NCBI GenBank assembly: GCA_936432065.2
Contig: OW386285.2
Span: forward strand, 169,706,425 to 169,770,424
Reading direction: 5' to 3'
From: Rutpela maculata
Lineage: Eukaryota > Arthropoda > Insecta > Coleoptera > Cerambycidae
Length of the DNA stretch: 64,000 nucleotides
Positions 10,722-24,286 of this stretch are shown one piece after another. Both the position numbers and the translations under genes were made by a program. The notes beneath the pieces were generated by a model. It saw nothing but the letters and a program-made list of their open reading frames with translations. It had not been told where the DNA came from and ran no database searches. Position 1 is the stretch's first letter. Each line of letters opens with the position of its first letter.

Positions 10722-11819
10722 TCTCAATGCAGCAGTTGTGAATGTTTTGGTGAATAAATGCTCCTACAAATTGTTAACAAAATTTTTAATTGTGGTCAAG
10801 TATAATAAGATTGTTTTGCGAAATCTACATACTTATACACGCTTCGTTTTATGTACATTTTGGTTATAGGTATTAGACACGTGGAATTTTGTTTACGTGA
10901 TCTAAATATTTTTAAAATTAATCTTTGAATTGTAGTGAAAGAAATTATTATTACTGTCAGCACTTGCTGATTTCTACTAAATTTAGAATTATTTGTATGA
11001 CATTATTGATATAAATTAAAAATAAAGTACAAAATATATTTTTTTTTGCGAGAAAATTTTGCAGACGAATTATTGGAGTATTGGAAATAATTGTTTGAAA
11101 CATCGTTTTAAATTAGTCGAAATTCGCGTACTTCAACCAAGGTTGCAAAAAATGATTTTTTATGCATTTTCGATTAAATTAATAAACTAATCCGTAATGT
11201 AGAAGTAAAAAATTATTTGCAAAAATGAATATTTGCAATAGTGAAAATTATTTTTTTTCCACATTAACAATTGAAATAATTTTTCTTCTTAATTTCAAAA
11301 AATTGACAATTACAAATATTTACATTACTTATTTTTTTAGATTACAAAATTTCAATTATTTTAATTTATTATTTTTTAAGACCATAAGAAATTATTATAA
11401 AAATTATTATAATTGTAGACATATTTTAAAAATTGTGTACACAGAAATATATTAATCAACATTTTTTTTGGATCATTAATTTCAATTTTGAATGAAAAAA
11501 AAATGACATTTAAAAAAAAAGGATCGATACATTTCCATTAAAATAGATCATTGATATTATTCTATTCCTAATCTAAATAAAAATAAACAGTTTAAAAAAT
11601 AAAATTGGATAAATTAAATAATAAATAATTGAACCATTTTTTGGATGGATGGATAATAATAATTAGAAGAAAATAATTCATTCTTAAAACAAAATGTATG
11701 ATCCATTCTATATTAAATTAATCTTATGAAAAGTTAAAATAAGAATTATTAAAAACAAATTTGTTAACAATTTTTAGGAGCATCTGTTCACCAAAACATA
11801 CACCACCGCTGCATTGAGA
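10722..11819. mobile_element. 1.1 kb TIR element TCTCAATGCAGC, TA target
   Basis: Inverted ends of about 60 bp: TCTCAATGCAGCAGTTGTGA at the left and its imperfect complement ending GCTGCATTGAGA, with TA on both sides. The interior (about 10800-11760) is strongly AT-rich with no convincing gene. It exists only in the left arm of the giant foldback. Confidence 0.6.
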
Positions 11820-11899
11820 TATATAGACTAGTTCACAAGTTCAAAGCCGTGTTAATGCTTAATAAAGCTCGTGAAAATATGAGTGAGGGCTCATTGGAT

Positions 11900-14055
11900 T
11901 CGGAATGACACCTAGAAAAATGTGCAAAAGTTTCAAACCCGCATATAAACAATTGCAAAAGTTATAAACAAATGAAGATTGAAAAAATAACGAGTTTCGT
12001 TTTTTGCAAATAACTCGAAAACTATTAACATTTAAGAAAATTCAAAGGAAGATTTTTAAAGAGGAATGAATTTCAAATAAAAGTCCGAACTCCCGAAACT
12101 CTATGTCTATTATTAATAATTTCAATTTAATGTTGAAAATGTAGCTCTTCGCAGCGAACACTAAGCCGTTACGATGCTCTGAAACCGGCCGTAATACGTA
12201 AAAATATTTTTTATGTTATTAAATATTAATTTAAAAATTTTAAAAAATTATGGTATTATTTAGGAACAATATCTCGTTGGAAAAAAACTGTTTCACCGAT
12301 TTTTCATAAAATGAGCCTATTGTTGTTTTGAGTTTTGCTCGAAAAATATGCATTTTTCCTATGAACACGTCGATAGAAAAGTTGTTGAGAATTAAATTTT
12401 CAATCGAAATGGCACCTTCAGAAGTCATATTTTTTTTTTACAAAAATACACCCAGAAAACAAAACAAAAAAAAACGAAAAAATGCAATTTTTTATTTTTT
12501 TAAATTTTAGCCTGTAACTTTTTTCGGGTACATTTAGGCATAGACATTGCTGCATAAAAAAGCTGGCGTTTTACCGTTAAAATGATTATTAACGGGTAAA
12601 ACATCAGCTTTTTTTATGCAGAATATCTATGCCTAAATGTACCCGAAAAAAAGTTAAGCTTATTTAAAAAAAATGCATTTTTCCGTTTTTTTTGTTTTGT
12701 TTTCTGAGCGTATTCTTGTAAAAAAAAATTGACTTCTGAAGGTACCACTTCGATTGGAAATTTAATTCTCTACAACTTTTCTATTGACGTGTTTATAGGA
12801 AAACTGCATATTTTTCCAGTAAAACTCAAAAATGTGAAAAGTGGACCTTTTTACTTCGATCTCAAAAACGCACCCCTTTAAATGGTAGCACTCAGCGGTT
12901 TTCTCATATTTTGGGGTCAATTGAACATAAGAAACAATAAAAACCTTTTAACGTTTTAGTTCCTTTTTTTGGACATAGACTAAAAATATTGTGATTAAAA
13001 ATTAAGAAATCTTCTTTAAAAATTTTTTTTTAATTGTTTATAATATTTTGTTCCATTGTTTCATTATTTAAACAAATTATTAAGAAAAAAAATTTATTCT
13101 TAAACTTTATTATTTGCAATTCTCTACAAGATGGAAGAAAGAAAAAAATTTTTGTTGTTAATTTATTTTTTTATTTAATAAACAATTTGTTATTAACAAT
13201 CGCCGAATGTGTTTATATTCTTTTTAGATAGAAAAAAAAATAACAAAAACAACCGTATACATAAACATGTTAAATTTATTTTTTTTTATACATGTTTATG
13301 TATACGGTTGTTTTTGTTTTTTTTTTTTTTACTAAAAACATTCGGCGATTGTTAATAACAAATTGTTTATTAAATGAACAAATAAATCAACAACAAAAAT
13401 TTTTCTGTTTTTCGTCTTGTAGAGAATTGCAAATAATACATTTTAAGAATACATTTTTTTCTTAATAATTTGTTTAAATAATAAAAAAAGAAAAACATTA
13501 TTATAAACAATTAAAAAAAAATTTAAGAAATTTTTAAAATTTTTAATCATAATATTATTCTATAATAAAATGGCAAAAGAATTTTTATAAGGTCTCCATG
13601 AAGCGAAATAATTTTAGTAGCTTTTATTTAACAATTATCCGACTTGAAATATAAACGTAAAAAAATTTGTTAATTAACAATAGGCTCATTTTATGAAAAA
13701 TCGGTGAAACAATTTTTTTTTTCAACGGGATATTGTTCCGTTAAGTGTCTAAATAATACCATCATTTTTTAAAATTTTTAAATTAATATTTAATAACATA
13801 AAAAAATATTTTTACTTATTACGGCCGATTTCAGAGCATCGTAACGGCTTAGTGTTCGCCGCGCAGAGCGCGAGAGACAGAGTTTCGGGAGTTCGGCTTT
13901 TTTATTGGAAATCATTCCTCTTTAAGAATCGTTCTTTCAATTTTCTTAAATATTAATAGTTTTCGAGTTATTTGCAAAAGACGAAACTCGTTATATTTTC
14001 AATCTTCATTTGTTTATAACTTTTGCAACTGTTTATGTGCGGGTGTGAAACTTTT
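11900..14055. repeat. Inner palindromes of the giant foldback
   Basis: The arms 11925-12310 and 13670-14050 are inverted copies (shared CGGTGAAAC.., CATCGTAACGGCTTAGTGTT). Two further palindromes lie between them: 12325-12832 centred near 12575 (TTTAGGCATAGACATTGCTG against its complement) and 13000-13560 centred near 13275 (CCGTATACATAAACATGTT against its complement). All open frames here are frames across inverted DNA and are not taken as genes. Confidence 0.75.
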
Positions 14056-15156
14056 ACACTTTTTCTACATAACCTTAAATTTTAAGTTTTTCAAGTTTAT
14101 TCTCATTTTTAATGTTTGTGTACGCATTTTTAGCTTGGAGCCGGTACTGGCTCCAAGCAAATATTTAAAAATTCACATGAATAATTTTTCAATATTCTTG
14201 ATTAATAGAAATAGACTGCTAATTACAGGTTAGATTTCCAACCTACAAAAAGAGGCCTATTTTATTAGTACAAAGTGTTTAGAACTTCATAAACATTACA
14301 CTGAACTAGATTTTAGATGAAAATACGGGAACCAGGCAGAAATTTTAATAATAGCTGCGAAATACTCTTAAATTTTAAGAAACACATATTTTTGAGGTTA
14401 GCTGTGACGTCACGTGCAGATGCCCTATAGATGGGACGCATGCGCGTCTTGTAGGCAACGCAGCAGCTACGAAACGATTTTATCTTTGTCGTATGCATTC
14501 TTTATTTCTTTTCAGTTATCGTGACGTCACAAGAGCAGTCTTACGTTTGGAAAAAAATTAAACAGGTAAATAAATTCATACCAGCTCGAAAATGATGGGT
14601 AAAAAAAAATTTCAAAAGCAAATGTTCAATATATTAAATAATGAACAGAATGGTATAAAGAAAAAATCGTTTCACCGTTCAAAGTGGTTTTAATTGAAAA
14701 TAAAAAAATTAAAATTTTTATAACTTTTTTATCAACAATTTAAAAAAAAAATCCATTTCTCTGAAACGAATGTTTATATTTTTCTGAGTAAATAGAAAAA
14801 TTTTTTTTTAAATTCATTAACTTTTCAGCACGCTATGATTTTTTAAAGTTGTACATATCAGCCCTTAATTTCTAACCAGCCTAACTCCGTTAATTTTAGT
14901 AATACCAAAAAAAGTCTAGAGATCATTTTTATATATAATTTCATGCTTTACAATTTTCGTTTGAAACTTTTTTTACTAGCTTTAACACATTTTGAGTCAT
15001 TTTGAAAAAACACATTTTATTTTTTTTCACCCCTCCCCGGGGGTTCAGAAAAAAAATTCCTTCATTAATCGTGTTCTAATACATCAAAGTAAGTTATATC
15101 AAAAATTCAAGTATTTACCTCAAAATTTTGATTTGCCGACTTATTTAATTGGACTA

Positions 15157-15922
15157 TTGTGTGTTACCGAACATTGGCTCAGTAAAGATCAAATCAGTTC
15201 TATGCCTATATATGGTTATAAACTGATTTCTAGCTTTTGTAGAAATGAGAAGCAGCATGGTGGAACTGCAATACACAGTAAATCAAAAATTATTTGTACA
15301 GAAAGAAAAGATATAACTCAGCTATCAGTTAAATTTATTTGTGAATGTGCAGCTGCCGAATTTATGTCTAATGACTCCAAATGTATAATTGTCTCTGTGT
15401 ACAGGCCACCTAATGGCGATTTTAAGCAATTTTTAATTATATTAGATCTTATATGTCAAAAAGCGTATACAGAAGATTGTCAATTAATAATAGCCAGTGA
15501 TTTCAATGTCGACTGCTGAGTAACAGCAATAATAAGAACGATTTTCTAAATTTACTTAGGAGTTATAACATTATCCCAACAATTAATGAGAAAACAAGAA
15601 TAACGAAAAGCTCAAGCACGTGTCTCGACAATGTATTTGTAAACAAACAAATTTCATTCTCCAGCAAAGTTATTGATTCTCACATTTCAGACCATACCGC
15701 CCAGTACGTCACTTTAAATTTAAATGTAAATAAAACAAACGATACTTACTTTTATAAAAGAGATTACAATGAAAATAATATACATTCATTTTTCCAAGCT
15801 TTGGGTCAAGAATCCTGGGATCAAGTTTACGCAGTAGCCGATACAGATTCAAAATGGGATAATTTTATAAGTATCTTTATCCATTACTTTAATATACATT
15901 TTCCCATTAAAAGGTCAATATA
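15157..15922 (+). pseudogene. ORF2 endonuclease, main part (LINE element 2)
   Basis: After the foldback the endonuclease continues: CVTEHWLSKDQISSMPIYGY, HGGTAI, SVYRPPNGDFKQF and IIASDFNVDC. These cover the E-H-W and D-F-N catalytic blocks. A frameshift at about 15518 moves the frame. The continuation has STCLDNVFVN and SDHTAQYVTLN, the C-terminal SDH block. It ends near 15920 in a further frame break. Confidence 0.88.
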
Positions 15923-17857
15923 AAATCAGCAAAACGACATTGGTCATCTCCGGAAGTACAGGAATATAGAGACAAATTAAATTTATACAGTGTGTTATCG
16001 AAATACTTTGATGAGTGTAAAAAAGATTATCAAAATCTAAAAAAATGCTATAACAGCACATTAAAAAAAGCTAAAAGTAATAGGTACAAAAATCTTTTGG
16101 AAACAGCAGATAACAAGTCGAAAGTTATGTGGAAAATTATAAGCGAGTTAAATGATAATAATAATCAATCTGAAGCAATTTTTTCTGAAGGCGACCGAAA
16201 ACAACTAGTCAGTGAGTTCAATTCACATTTTGCCAATATCACATTGGATAAATTTAAAAATAAATCAGAAATCCCCATCACAAATACGAATCCAAAGTCA
16301 GTTTATCTTAAACCGGTTACTAAAGAAGAACTGCATGCCATAGCACAAAATCTTAAAAACAAGAAATATTCAGGGGATGATGAGATCCCACATTTCTATT
16401 AAAAAAATGTATATCAGCTTTTGCAGCTCCTCTGGTTAATATTATAAATACTTCTCTCGAACACGGACAATACACTAGCAATTTAAAGCACTCCATTATA
16501 ATTCCCGTATATAAGAAGGGGACCACAATTTAGTAGAAAATTATCGGCCCATCAGCCTCTTGTCATCATTTTCAAAATTTTTTGAAAAGATATTTTACGA
16601 TAGAATACTCAGCTTTTTTATTTCTTGCGATCTATTTCGTAATTTCCAGCATGGATTTTTGAAAGGCAAATCGGTTGAAACTGCAATGTTTGAGTTCACA
16701 GAGACAATTCTTAGAGCTTTGGAGTGTGGAGACATAGCTTGTGGCTTGTTTCTAGACCTCTCCAAGGCCTTTGATTGCCTCAACCATGAACTTCTGATAC
16801 ATAAAATGTCTCAATATAGTGTAAGGGGCACCGCAGAATCATGGCTTCAATCTTACTTAACAAATCGGTCTCAGAGTGTGGTTATCAGGAATGGTGCCTC
16901 AGAGGTTCGCTCAGACTGTGTGTTTGTGAGTCTGGGCGTCCCTCAGGGCAGTATCCTTGGACCACTTTTATTTATAATATTTGTTAACGACCTACCAAAT
17001 GCTATCACTAATCCTGACAATATAATGATAAGTTATGCTGATGACAATAATATTTTAGTTAAAGGGAAAACTGTTGAAACGGCTGTGTCTCTAAGTGACA
17101 CACAGTTGTGTCAATTGGATAATTGGTATGCTAATAATAATTTAGTATTAAACGCTAATAAAACTCAGTGCATGTTCTTTAGAACAAATCATAACAGACT
17201 AACAATTCCAAATAATGCATTATTAAACAAGGTTTCTATAAGTGTAACGAACTCTACAAAGTTCCTAGGAATCTACTTCGACTCCAATTTAACCTGGAAT
17301 TCTCATGCTGATAACCTATGTAACAAACTTTCATCAGTTTGTTATGCCTTACGTGTTTTGGCTAAGTATGTAGACTACACCACTATAAAAGCAGCATACT
17401 ATGGAAATTTCTATTCGGTTCTAAAATATGGTGTCATATATTGGGGACACTCTTCATATTCTGAACAAATCTTTGAAATACAAAAGAAAGCTATCCGTAT
17501 AATATTCACGATGAATTTAATTGACAGTTGTAGAGGAGTTTTTCGGAAAAATAACCTGCTAACTTTAGCTGGAATTTATATATTTCAGTGTATTTTATTT
17601 TTAAGGAAACATCCAGATAAATTTGGGCATAACCTAATTTGCCATGAGTATTTTACGAGAAGTGCTCATGACTACAATTATCCGGCACATACGTTAACCT
17701 TTACTAAAAAAGGACCACAATATGCATGCATATATCTTTATACCATCTACCTAGAGATATAAAAACTATTTCATATTTCACAAAGTTTAGAAAAGTTTTT
17801 AAGTACATCTGTAACATTGAACCCTACACTGTTGATGAATACTTAAGATCAATGTAA
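15923..17857 (+). pseudogene. ORF2 linker and reverse transcriptase (LINE element 2)
   Basis: A linker frame (15992-16402) ends in an early stop where DEIP-type LINEs normally continue, and a second stop lies near 16533. From 16560 one long frame holds the RT: SKFFEKIFYDRI, FQHGFLKGKSVETAM, GLFLDLSKAFDCLNHELL, GVPQGSILGPLLFIIFVNDL, SYADDNNILV and KFLGIYFDSNLTW. Both catalytic aspartates of YADD and the one in the DLSKAFD block are intact. After 17762 another frameshift precedes the C-terminal end, TAA at 17855-17857. No RNase H domain. Confidence 0.92.
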
Positions 17858-18249
17858 CAATTTACTTGTTATCTGTTTCTCCCTGCATCTTTTATATATT
17901 TAAATTATTTTATTTAGTTTTTAACTTGTGTATGTGTGAAAATTTTTAAAAAATACCTTAATGTTAGCTTTAAGATTTGCACCTCTTGACTTGTTTCAAA
18001 CTTTTGTAACACAAAATTCGTTTTGAAATAAATTTGTCTATGTATCTATCTATTTACTTCATTAGAAACCCTTTAATAATACGTTATATAAGGATTTACT
18101 TTTTAATACTGCTAGTGGTCGAGCTACAGACGAAAATATTCACTGAAAATAAGCTTACTTTATCTCTCACATTTCTATCCACAACGTATCTATACTATCT
18201 GAAATTTTTATACATGCTCTTTACTATTGAAAATCGAATAAAAAGAAGG
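17858..18249 (+). other. LINE element 2 3' UTR and short unassigned spacer
   Basis: 17858-18054 is the LINE 3' UTR ending in TCTATGTATCTATCTATT. 18055-18249 shows nothing recognisable apart from an AT-rich sequence without repeats in this window. Confidence 0.6.
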
Positions 18250-18257
18250 AATTGAAA

Positions 18258-19319
18258 CAGAGCTGGGCAAATATGTACTTACAAATACCTCATAAGTATT
18301 TAAATACTAGAAAGTTTTTAAATACCGAGTATTTAAATACTTCTTGCAGCAAGTGTTTGTATTTATACTTGCAAATACTTTATCTGAAGTATTTACTACT
18401 TAGTATTTGAAAATGATCCTAGACGTATTTATAAATACTTAAACTATTTAAATAACTGGGAAGTATTTAAATACTTTTAAAAAAGTATTTAAATCCTTTT
18501 TTGACAATATTTAAATACTTTCAAGAATATTTGAATAAGTATTTGAATCTCAAAAGTATTTAAATAAATACAACAAATATAATCAAATACATCAGGGAGA
18601 CAGGCAGATACTCGTCAAGAATCAAGACGTGTACTATACTATACTATTTAGTTAATAAATACATTGCATTATTCAGTTTTCAGTCATTCGCGTCTAAATT
18701 CCCAGAAAGTTGGTTGAGAGCAAACATAGACAGTGTTAACTGGTAATGTAGATGTTTTGTGATTATGACAGAGAACAGTTGAACAGAATAGTGTTATTCT
18801 AGTGCCATAGTCTCTGTGCTTTATTTGGGTATTTGCAGAAGACGCAAAGGTTTACTAGCTCTACGGATAAGTAAAAGTTCAATACCCAACTAGAACTGAT
18901 TATCTGATTAAGTATAGAGGTATTAAAATAGTGTTGTAGAAGTTCATGAAAGTCACGAAACCTAAAATTTTGACACCTCAAATAGTCAAATAATATTTAA
19001 AATAATAATCATAATAATAATAATGATAATAATAAGTCTATTGATTTCTAAAAAAACAGAAAATACAATTTGGTGAAGTTTAGCCATTAAAGGCTATTGT
19101 TACACTTAACTATGCTTCAAAATATTTCAGTGTTATCAAAATATTTAAATATTCAGAAAGTAATTAAATACTAAGTTTAAAGTATTTAATTACTTTTGTT
19201 ATTTATTATTTAAATACTTTTATCTTTGGAAAATACTTAATATTTAAATACTTTCAATTTTCTGAAAGTATTTAGTATTTAATATTTAAATACTTTTCCA
19301 AAGTATTTGCCCCGCTCTG
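18258..19319. mobile_element. hAT-type non-autonomous element, copy 1 (8 bp TSD AATTGAAA)
   Basis: Begins CAGAGCTGGGCAAATA and ends TATTTGCCCCGCTCTG. AATTGAAA is duplicated at 18250-18257 and 19320-19327. CAG-type ends with an 8 bp TSD are the mark of hAT. Both subterminal regions (18280-18590, 19110-19310) are dense arrays of AAGTATTTAAATACTT-like palindromic units. The interior has no transposase. Copy 2 at 61070-63621 is inverted relative to this one. Confidence 0.9.
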
Positions 19320-19387
19320 AATTGAAATGATGGGAACTATAAAATTTTTATGCACTCGGGAAAGAAATTCAGAATGTTATGCCCTAT

Positions 19388-20428
19388 AATTTCAGCAACG
19401 TCTATCAAAGATTTAGCCACCTTTCAGTGGAGGTAGAATGTGATTTTTAATCTAAATATTGCATAAACTGCTTGTAGACAAAAAATCAGTTTTGTAGATT
19501 AATATTCCGCGGTAGAAGATGCAAAACTTATCCGTGAACTGCAATAGCCCAGAGCGCATATTCGGTCATAAGTCTTTTGTTTTTTATGTTAGAGAAAAAA
19601 TAAAAAAAAGTGTGGGAAAGCTCAATCAATTCTCTTTACATAAGCTGTCTGCAAATTTTTCGAAATAAACGATAATTATCGAGACATTCGAGGAAATGTA
19701 GGAAATTACACGTTTTCCTATAGAGTGTATGTAAATCTTAAAAAAATAATTTTTCTCAGGAACCTTTGTGTCGAAGGGCCAAGATTAACGGAGCATCAAA
19801 GTAGTACATGATATTAAGTGAACATCGTATATGAGATCGATTTCAGTAAATTACCAATTAATTACGACAAAATGGAGAAATTTTACTGAAAAAAAAAAAA
19901 AGTCCCAAATTCCGCCCCCTCTAATTCCTTCATTATTGTCGGAATTCAAAAAATAAAAAAAAAACAGTTTTAGCAAATTTAATTCTATTTAAATGGACCC
20001 GTTTAGTGTGACGTCAGATTCTAGGCAACCAACAATACAAGTGTGTGTTGCTAAAGATTTTGAGCCTTATGTACGATACATTTAAGGGTTAAAAATATGG
20101 CTGTTGATCAGGGCCTCTAATTTTATTTGGTTAAAACACATATTAATTTAATTGAGTAAATTATATGTAGAACGAATCTAACGTATTTTAAGAATATGGC
20201 CTATGAATTGAATTGTCTTAGATATGCCATATAATTGAGTAATAACACAAAATTGTTAACAGCAATTTTTGTCATCCTTAATAGCAAGGTGCATAAGAGC
20301 GAAAATATTAACTGTAAATTTCGTTATCCCACTTGTATTGTTGGTTGCATAATATTTGACGTCACTACTAAACGGGTCCATTAGCTAGAGTAGTCTTTTG
20401 GCGCCAAGATTAAAAAGTTGCTATTGAG
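19388..20428 (-). repeat. Repeat family R1, copy 2, split by the 387 bp MITE
   Basis: Reverse-oriented copy of 3672-4305: the same 3'-end AGACGTTGC, CGCGGAATATTAATCTACA, GGGGGCGGAA and TTTTTAATCTTGGC blocks. The 387 bp MITE is inserted at 19994-20380. The other copy supplies the empty site. Confidence 0.8.
19994..20380. mobile_element. 387 bp MITE, copy B, no TSD
   Basis: Same ends and exactly the same length as copy A (5677-6063), inverted. Filled site: TTCTATTTAAA, element, TTAGCTAGAG. Empty site in R1 copy 1 (complement): TTCTATTTAAATTAGCTAGAG. The insertion is therefore between A and T with no duplicated base, in a TTTAAA|TTA context. Confidence 0.88.
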
Positions 20429-20958
20429 ATAAACGAAATATGATAAATACTAGAACGCATTTATTGATAATTACGAGATTCAGAAATTAACAGACAGCTA
20501 TGTCAAAATTATTACAACAATTAACATTGACCAGTTTCGTATAAACTTAAACATCAAAAAGCATGGACATATATAAAATCAAACAATTAAACATTTTACT
20601 TTAACCGCTCAACGATTTAACCCGAATTAAATCGGGTTCGGATTTCGGTACTCTGTCCTTCAACCCGAGTTAACTCGAGCCATGTATTCAAACGCCGTAT
20701 CATAAGCCACAACCCGATTTCGTACGTGTCATAAACATTACTAAATAGTGCTAACCCGAATTATATCGTATAAAATTAGGCCAATGAAATTTTATTCCAG
20801 TATCATGGTGGGGTGACCAATCATGTGCAAATGCGTAAGGTGTTACATTGTATTCGACTCTTTCTACAAAATATATTAGTAGTTGAGAAGCTAAGATTGT
20901 ATGCTGATGTTCGTTTTTGCGAACGCTCTCATTTTTACGACAAAAACTTCTGCTAAAA
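20429..20958 (+). repeat. piggyBac 5' flank with CCCGAATTAAATCGGG palindromes
   Basis: Before the transposase start there are four copies of a palindromic motif: AACCCGAATTAAATCGGGTT at 20619, AACCCGAGTTAACTCGAG at 20662, AACCCGATTTCG at 20711 and AACCCGAATTATATCG at 20753. Matching motifs follow the gene at 22572 and 22713. TTAA directly precedes CCCG at 20617-20620, as expected for a piggyBac left end, but no right end with CGGG-TTAA was found. 20429-20616 holds nothing recognisable. Confidence 0.6.
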
Positions 20959-22546
<1,588 letters not shown>

Positions 22547-22740
22547 GTTGTAGTATATATAGTTTTTATGTCCCGAGTTAATTCGGGTTAGAGATTTCAG
22601 TTTTTTTTTGTTGCATTTTTTTTTTTGCTGGTGAATTCAAGAATATTTGTGTTAGGTTAGTAGTTTACATTTTTTTGTTTGTTCAACAGTGCTGAATTGT
22701 GGTACTTAATGATCCCGAGTTTACTCGGGTTAGAGAACAG
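22547..22740 (+). repeat. piggyBac 3' flank with palindromic motifs
   Basis: TCCCGAGTTAATTCGGGTTA at 22571 and TCCCGAGTTTACTCGGGT at 22713 repeat the left-flank palindrome, spaced about 140 bp. They are probably transposase-binding subterminal repeats or part of the element end; this role is inferred. Confidence 0.55.
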
Positions 22741-23524
22741 GTATGATTTTAATAAATTTTTACCCCCTAATACCCCGCGTTTGTTTATTTTTTTTCTGTA
22801 GGATATTTCAGCGACAGGCATTCTTCGAAAAACAACAATAAAAAAAGTGGATTGAAAATGGGGAAATTCCAAAAAAAAACTTGTGCGTTGCGCAGTTAAC
22901 AGTTGCCAACTGTAGAAGCTCAAAATTTGTGATTTTTTGCCGTACATGGCCGATATTTCAGTAGTTATCTCCAAAACAAAAAAAAGAAATAAAAAATCTG
23001 ATGGTAGCAAAAAGATTAGTAGTGGAAAATACTCGTTTGACCTTATTTTTTATTTCGAGCTAACTTCGAGTGTTTTGCAGATATCTGCGAAAAATAGCAA
23101 AAAACTTCTTGCATTTCGGCGCCGAAAAAATTGCAAAAACATGCCATCTTGACACGTTCATATTTTTTCGAAAAATACCATTGGGACGGCCATACGATGT
23201 CGGTACGTATAGAGGAAGTCTTCCAGATAAACCTGATTGTAAATTGCACGGCAAAACTCGAAAATTCGGCTCGGCACGAACGAATCAAAAGTGACATTTT
23301 GTGACATTTCAGAAAATTTATCTCTTTTTGCAACATGTTATTTAATTTTTTACTCATATTTGCAGAACTTATAGATTGGCAGAATTGCACCTTCATCATT
23401 GATACTGTCTAAGTTGTCATGGGAAAAAAATCTACCTTTATAGATATTAACGCGAAAAATCTGTCGCTACCTCCCTGGCTATATGTTAACTCCAGGGAAA
23501 TAAACCAAAAAATATCCTGTTAGG
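22741..23524. other. No gene recognised
   Basis: Several frames of 60-118 codons overlap on both strands here, but none has recognisable motifs, consistent start context or splice structure. No repeat of this stretch was seen elsewhere in the window. Confidence 0.5.
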
Positions 23525-23745
23525 GACACTCAACCATCCAGACAGCTGACAAGTTTTTCAGTTATTAACAATTAAATGCCAGAAATTGTATATTTTTACA
23601 CATTTTTGCCCACCAGTAAAAAATAAAGTATTTGATCAACAATTCGGAGAAACTATCTTGTAGGGAATTAAAAAAACCTTTAAAACCTTTTGTTGTCCTT
23701 TTATTTATATACAGCATGATCTACCAAGAAATGCGGAAAATAAAA
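23525..23745. repeat. Short copy of the repeat that flanks the second giant foldback
   Basis: 23525-23690 matches the complement of about 34665-34870 (CCATCCAGAC, CTGACAAGTTTTTCAG, TTAACAATTAAATGCCAGAAA). 23700-23745 matches the complement of about 29995-30060 (GTGATCTAC, ATGCGGAAAAT). In the large copy these two blocks are separated by a LINE tail and the 4.4 kb foldback; here they are joined, giving an approximate unfilled version of that locus. Confidence 0.6.
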
Positions 23746-23975
23746 TGGTGTACTAGTCTTCAATGTGGGAAGTCCCTGCAAAATTTTAGAGGATTCTGAG
23801 GTAATTTAGTATATTAAATTATTAGTAAATTTGCGAAGATACACTACTGATGTTGAGTAAGTCCTGACCTACTCCTGAATAGGTCGACGAACTTACTTGT
23901 GAAAGAACGTATTCGAGTTGTTTACATTTCCTTAATTGGCGTAAAAAGTGAAACCGACCGGCGAGATAAAAAAAA

Positions 23976-24124
23976 GGGTCTACACACGATCCAGCCGCAG
24001 GAAGCCAACATTGTCGGTACGCTTTGAAGATAATTGGAATTCCAGCGGACCAGTTCACTTTTACGAATGAGTTCAAAGCATACCGACGAGGCTGGCTCCC
24101 CGCCGCTGCATCGTGTGTAGACCC
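23976..24124. mobile_element. Palindromic MITE GGGTCTACACACGAT
   Basis: Inverted ends GGGTCTACACACGATCCAGC and GCATCGTGTGTAGACCC flank about 100 bp. The inner match includes GTCGGTACGCTTTG against CAAAGCATACCGAC. TSD not evident. Confidence 0.6.
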
Positions 24125-24286
24125 CTCCTAGAGGTCTACACATGGTCAATGACCGTTCTAGGGGTCATTGACCGGTTTAACTAAATATCTCGTATATCAT
24201 GCCGACAAGGCTGGCTCTCTGCCGCTGCATCGTGTGTAGACCCTTCTAGGGGTCATTGACCGGTTTAACTAAATATCTCGTATATC
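24091..24286. repeat. Two-unit tandem duplication, period about 88-117 bp
   Basis: GCCGCTGCATCGTGTGTAGA occurs at 24101 and 24221. AGGGGTCATTGACCGGTTTA followed by ACTAAATATCTCGTATATC occurs at about 24159 and 24247. The right end of the MITE at 23976-24124 is part of the duplicated unit. Confidence 0.7.

Larger units (their letters stand above)
9335..15156. mobile_element. 5.8 kb giant foldback with 4 bp TSD TTGT
   Basis: Long inverted arms run from AGTCCAATTAAATAAGTCGG (9335) inward to about 10715, and from about 14056 to 15156. The flanks are TTGT at 9331-9334 and 15157-15160. Excision with one TTGT restores the endonuclease frame (CTC TTG TGT GTT ACC GAA CAT TGG), a direct argument for the boundaries and a 4 bp TSD. 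Inside are a TA-flanked MITE, a GGGC-ended MITE, a 1.1 kb TIR element and further palindromes. No transposase frame is visible. Confidence 0.85.
4368..18054 (+). mobile_element. CR1-like LINE, element 2, expanded to 13.7 kb by nested insertions
   Basis: ORF1 and ORF2 segments appear in order on the plus strand: 4401-5083, 6316-6505, 9032-9199 (ORF1), then 9238-9334 and 15157-17857 (ORF2). The gaps are three separate insertions (5084-6315, 6506-9031, 9335-15156). The 3' end is a UTR with an ATAAA-rich stretch and a short TATCTATCTATT tail near 18040-18054. Removing the insertions leaves about 4.1 kb, a normal size for a CR1-group element. Confidence 0.88.

Noticed and set aside
12240..13231. 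Several 60-65 codon frames on both strands
   Set aside because: They lie in inverted-repeat, low-complexity AT-rich DNA and mirror each other.
22657..23399. Cluster of overlapping frames up to 118 codons on both strands
   Set aside because: No motifs, no consistent start or splice sites, mutual overlap; treated as chance frames.
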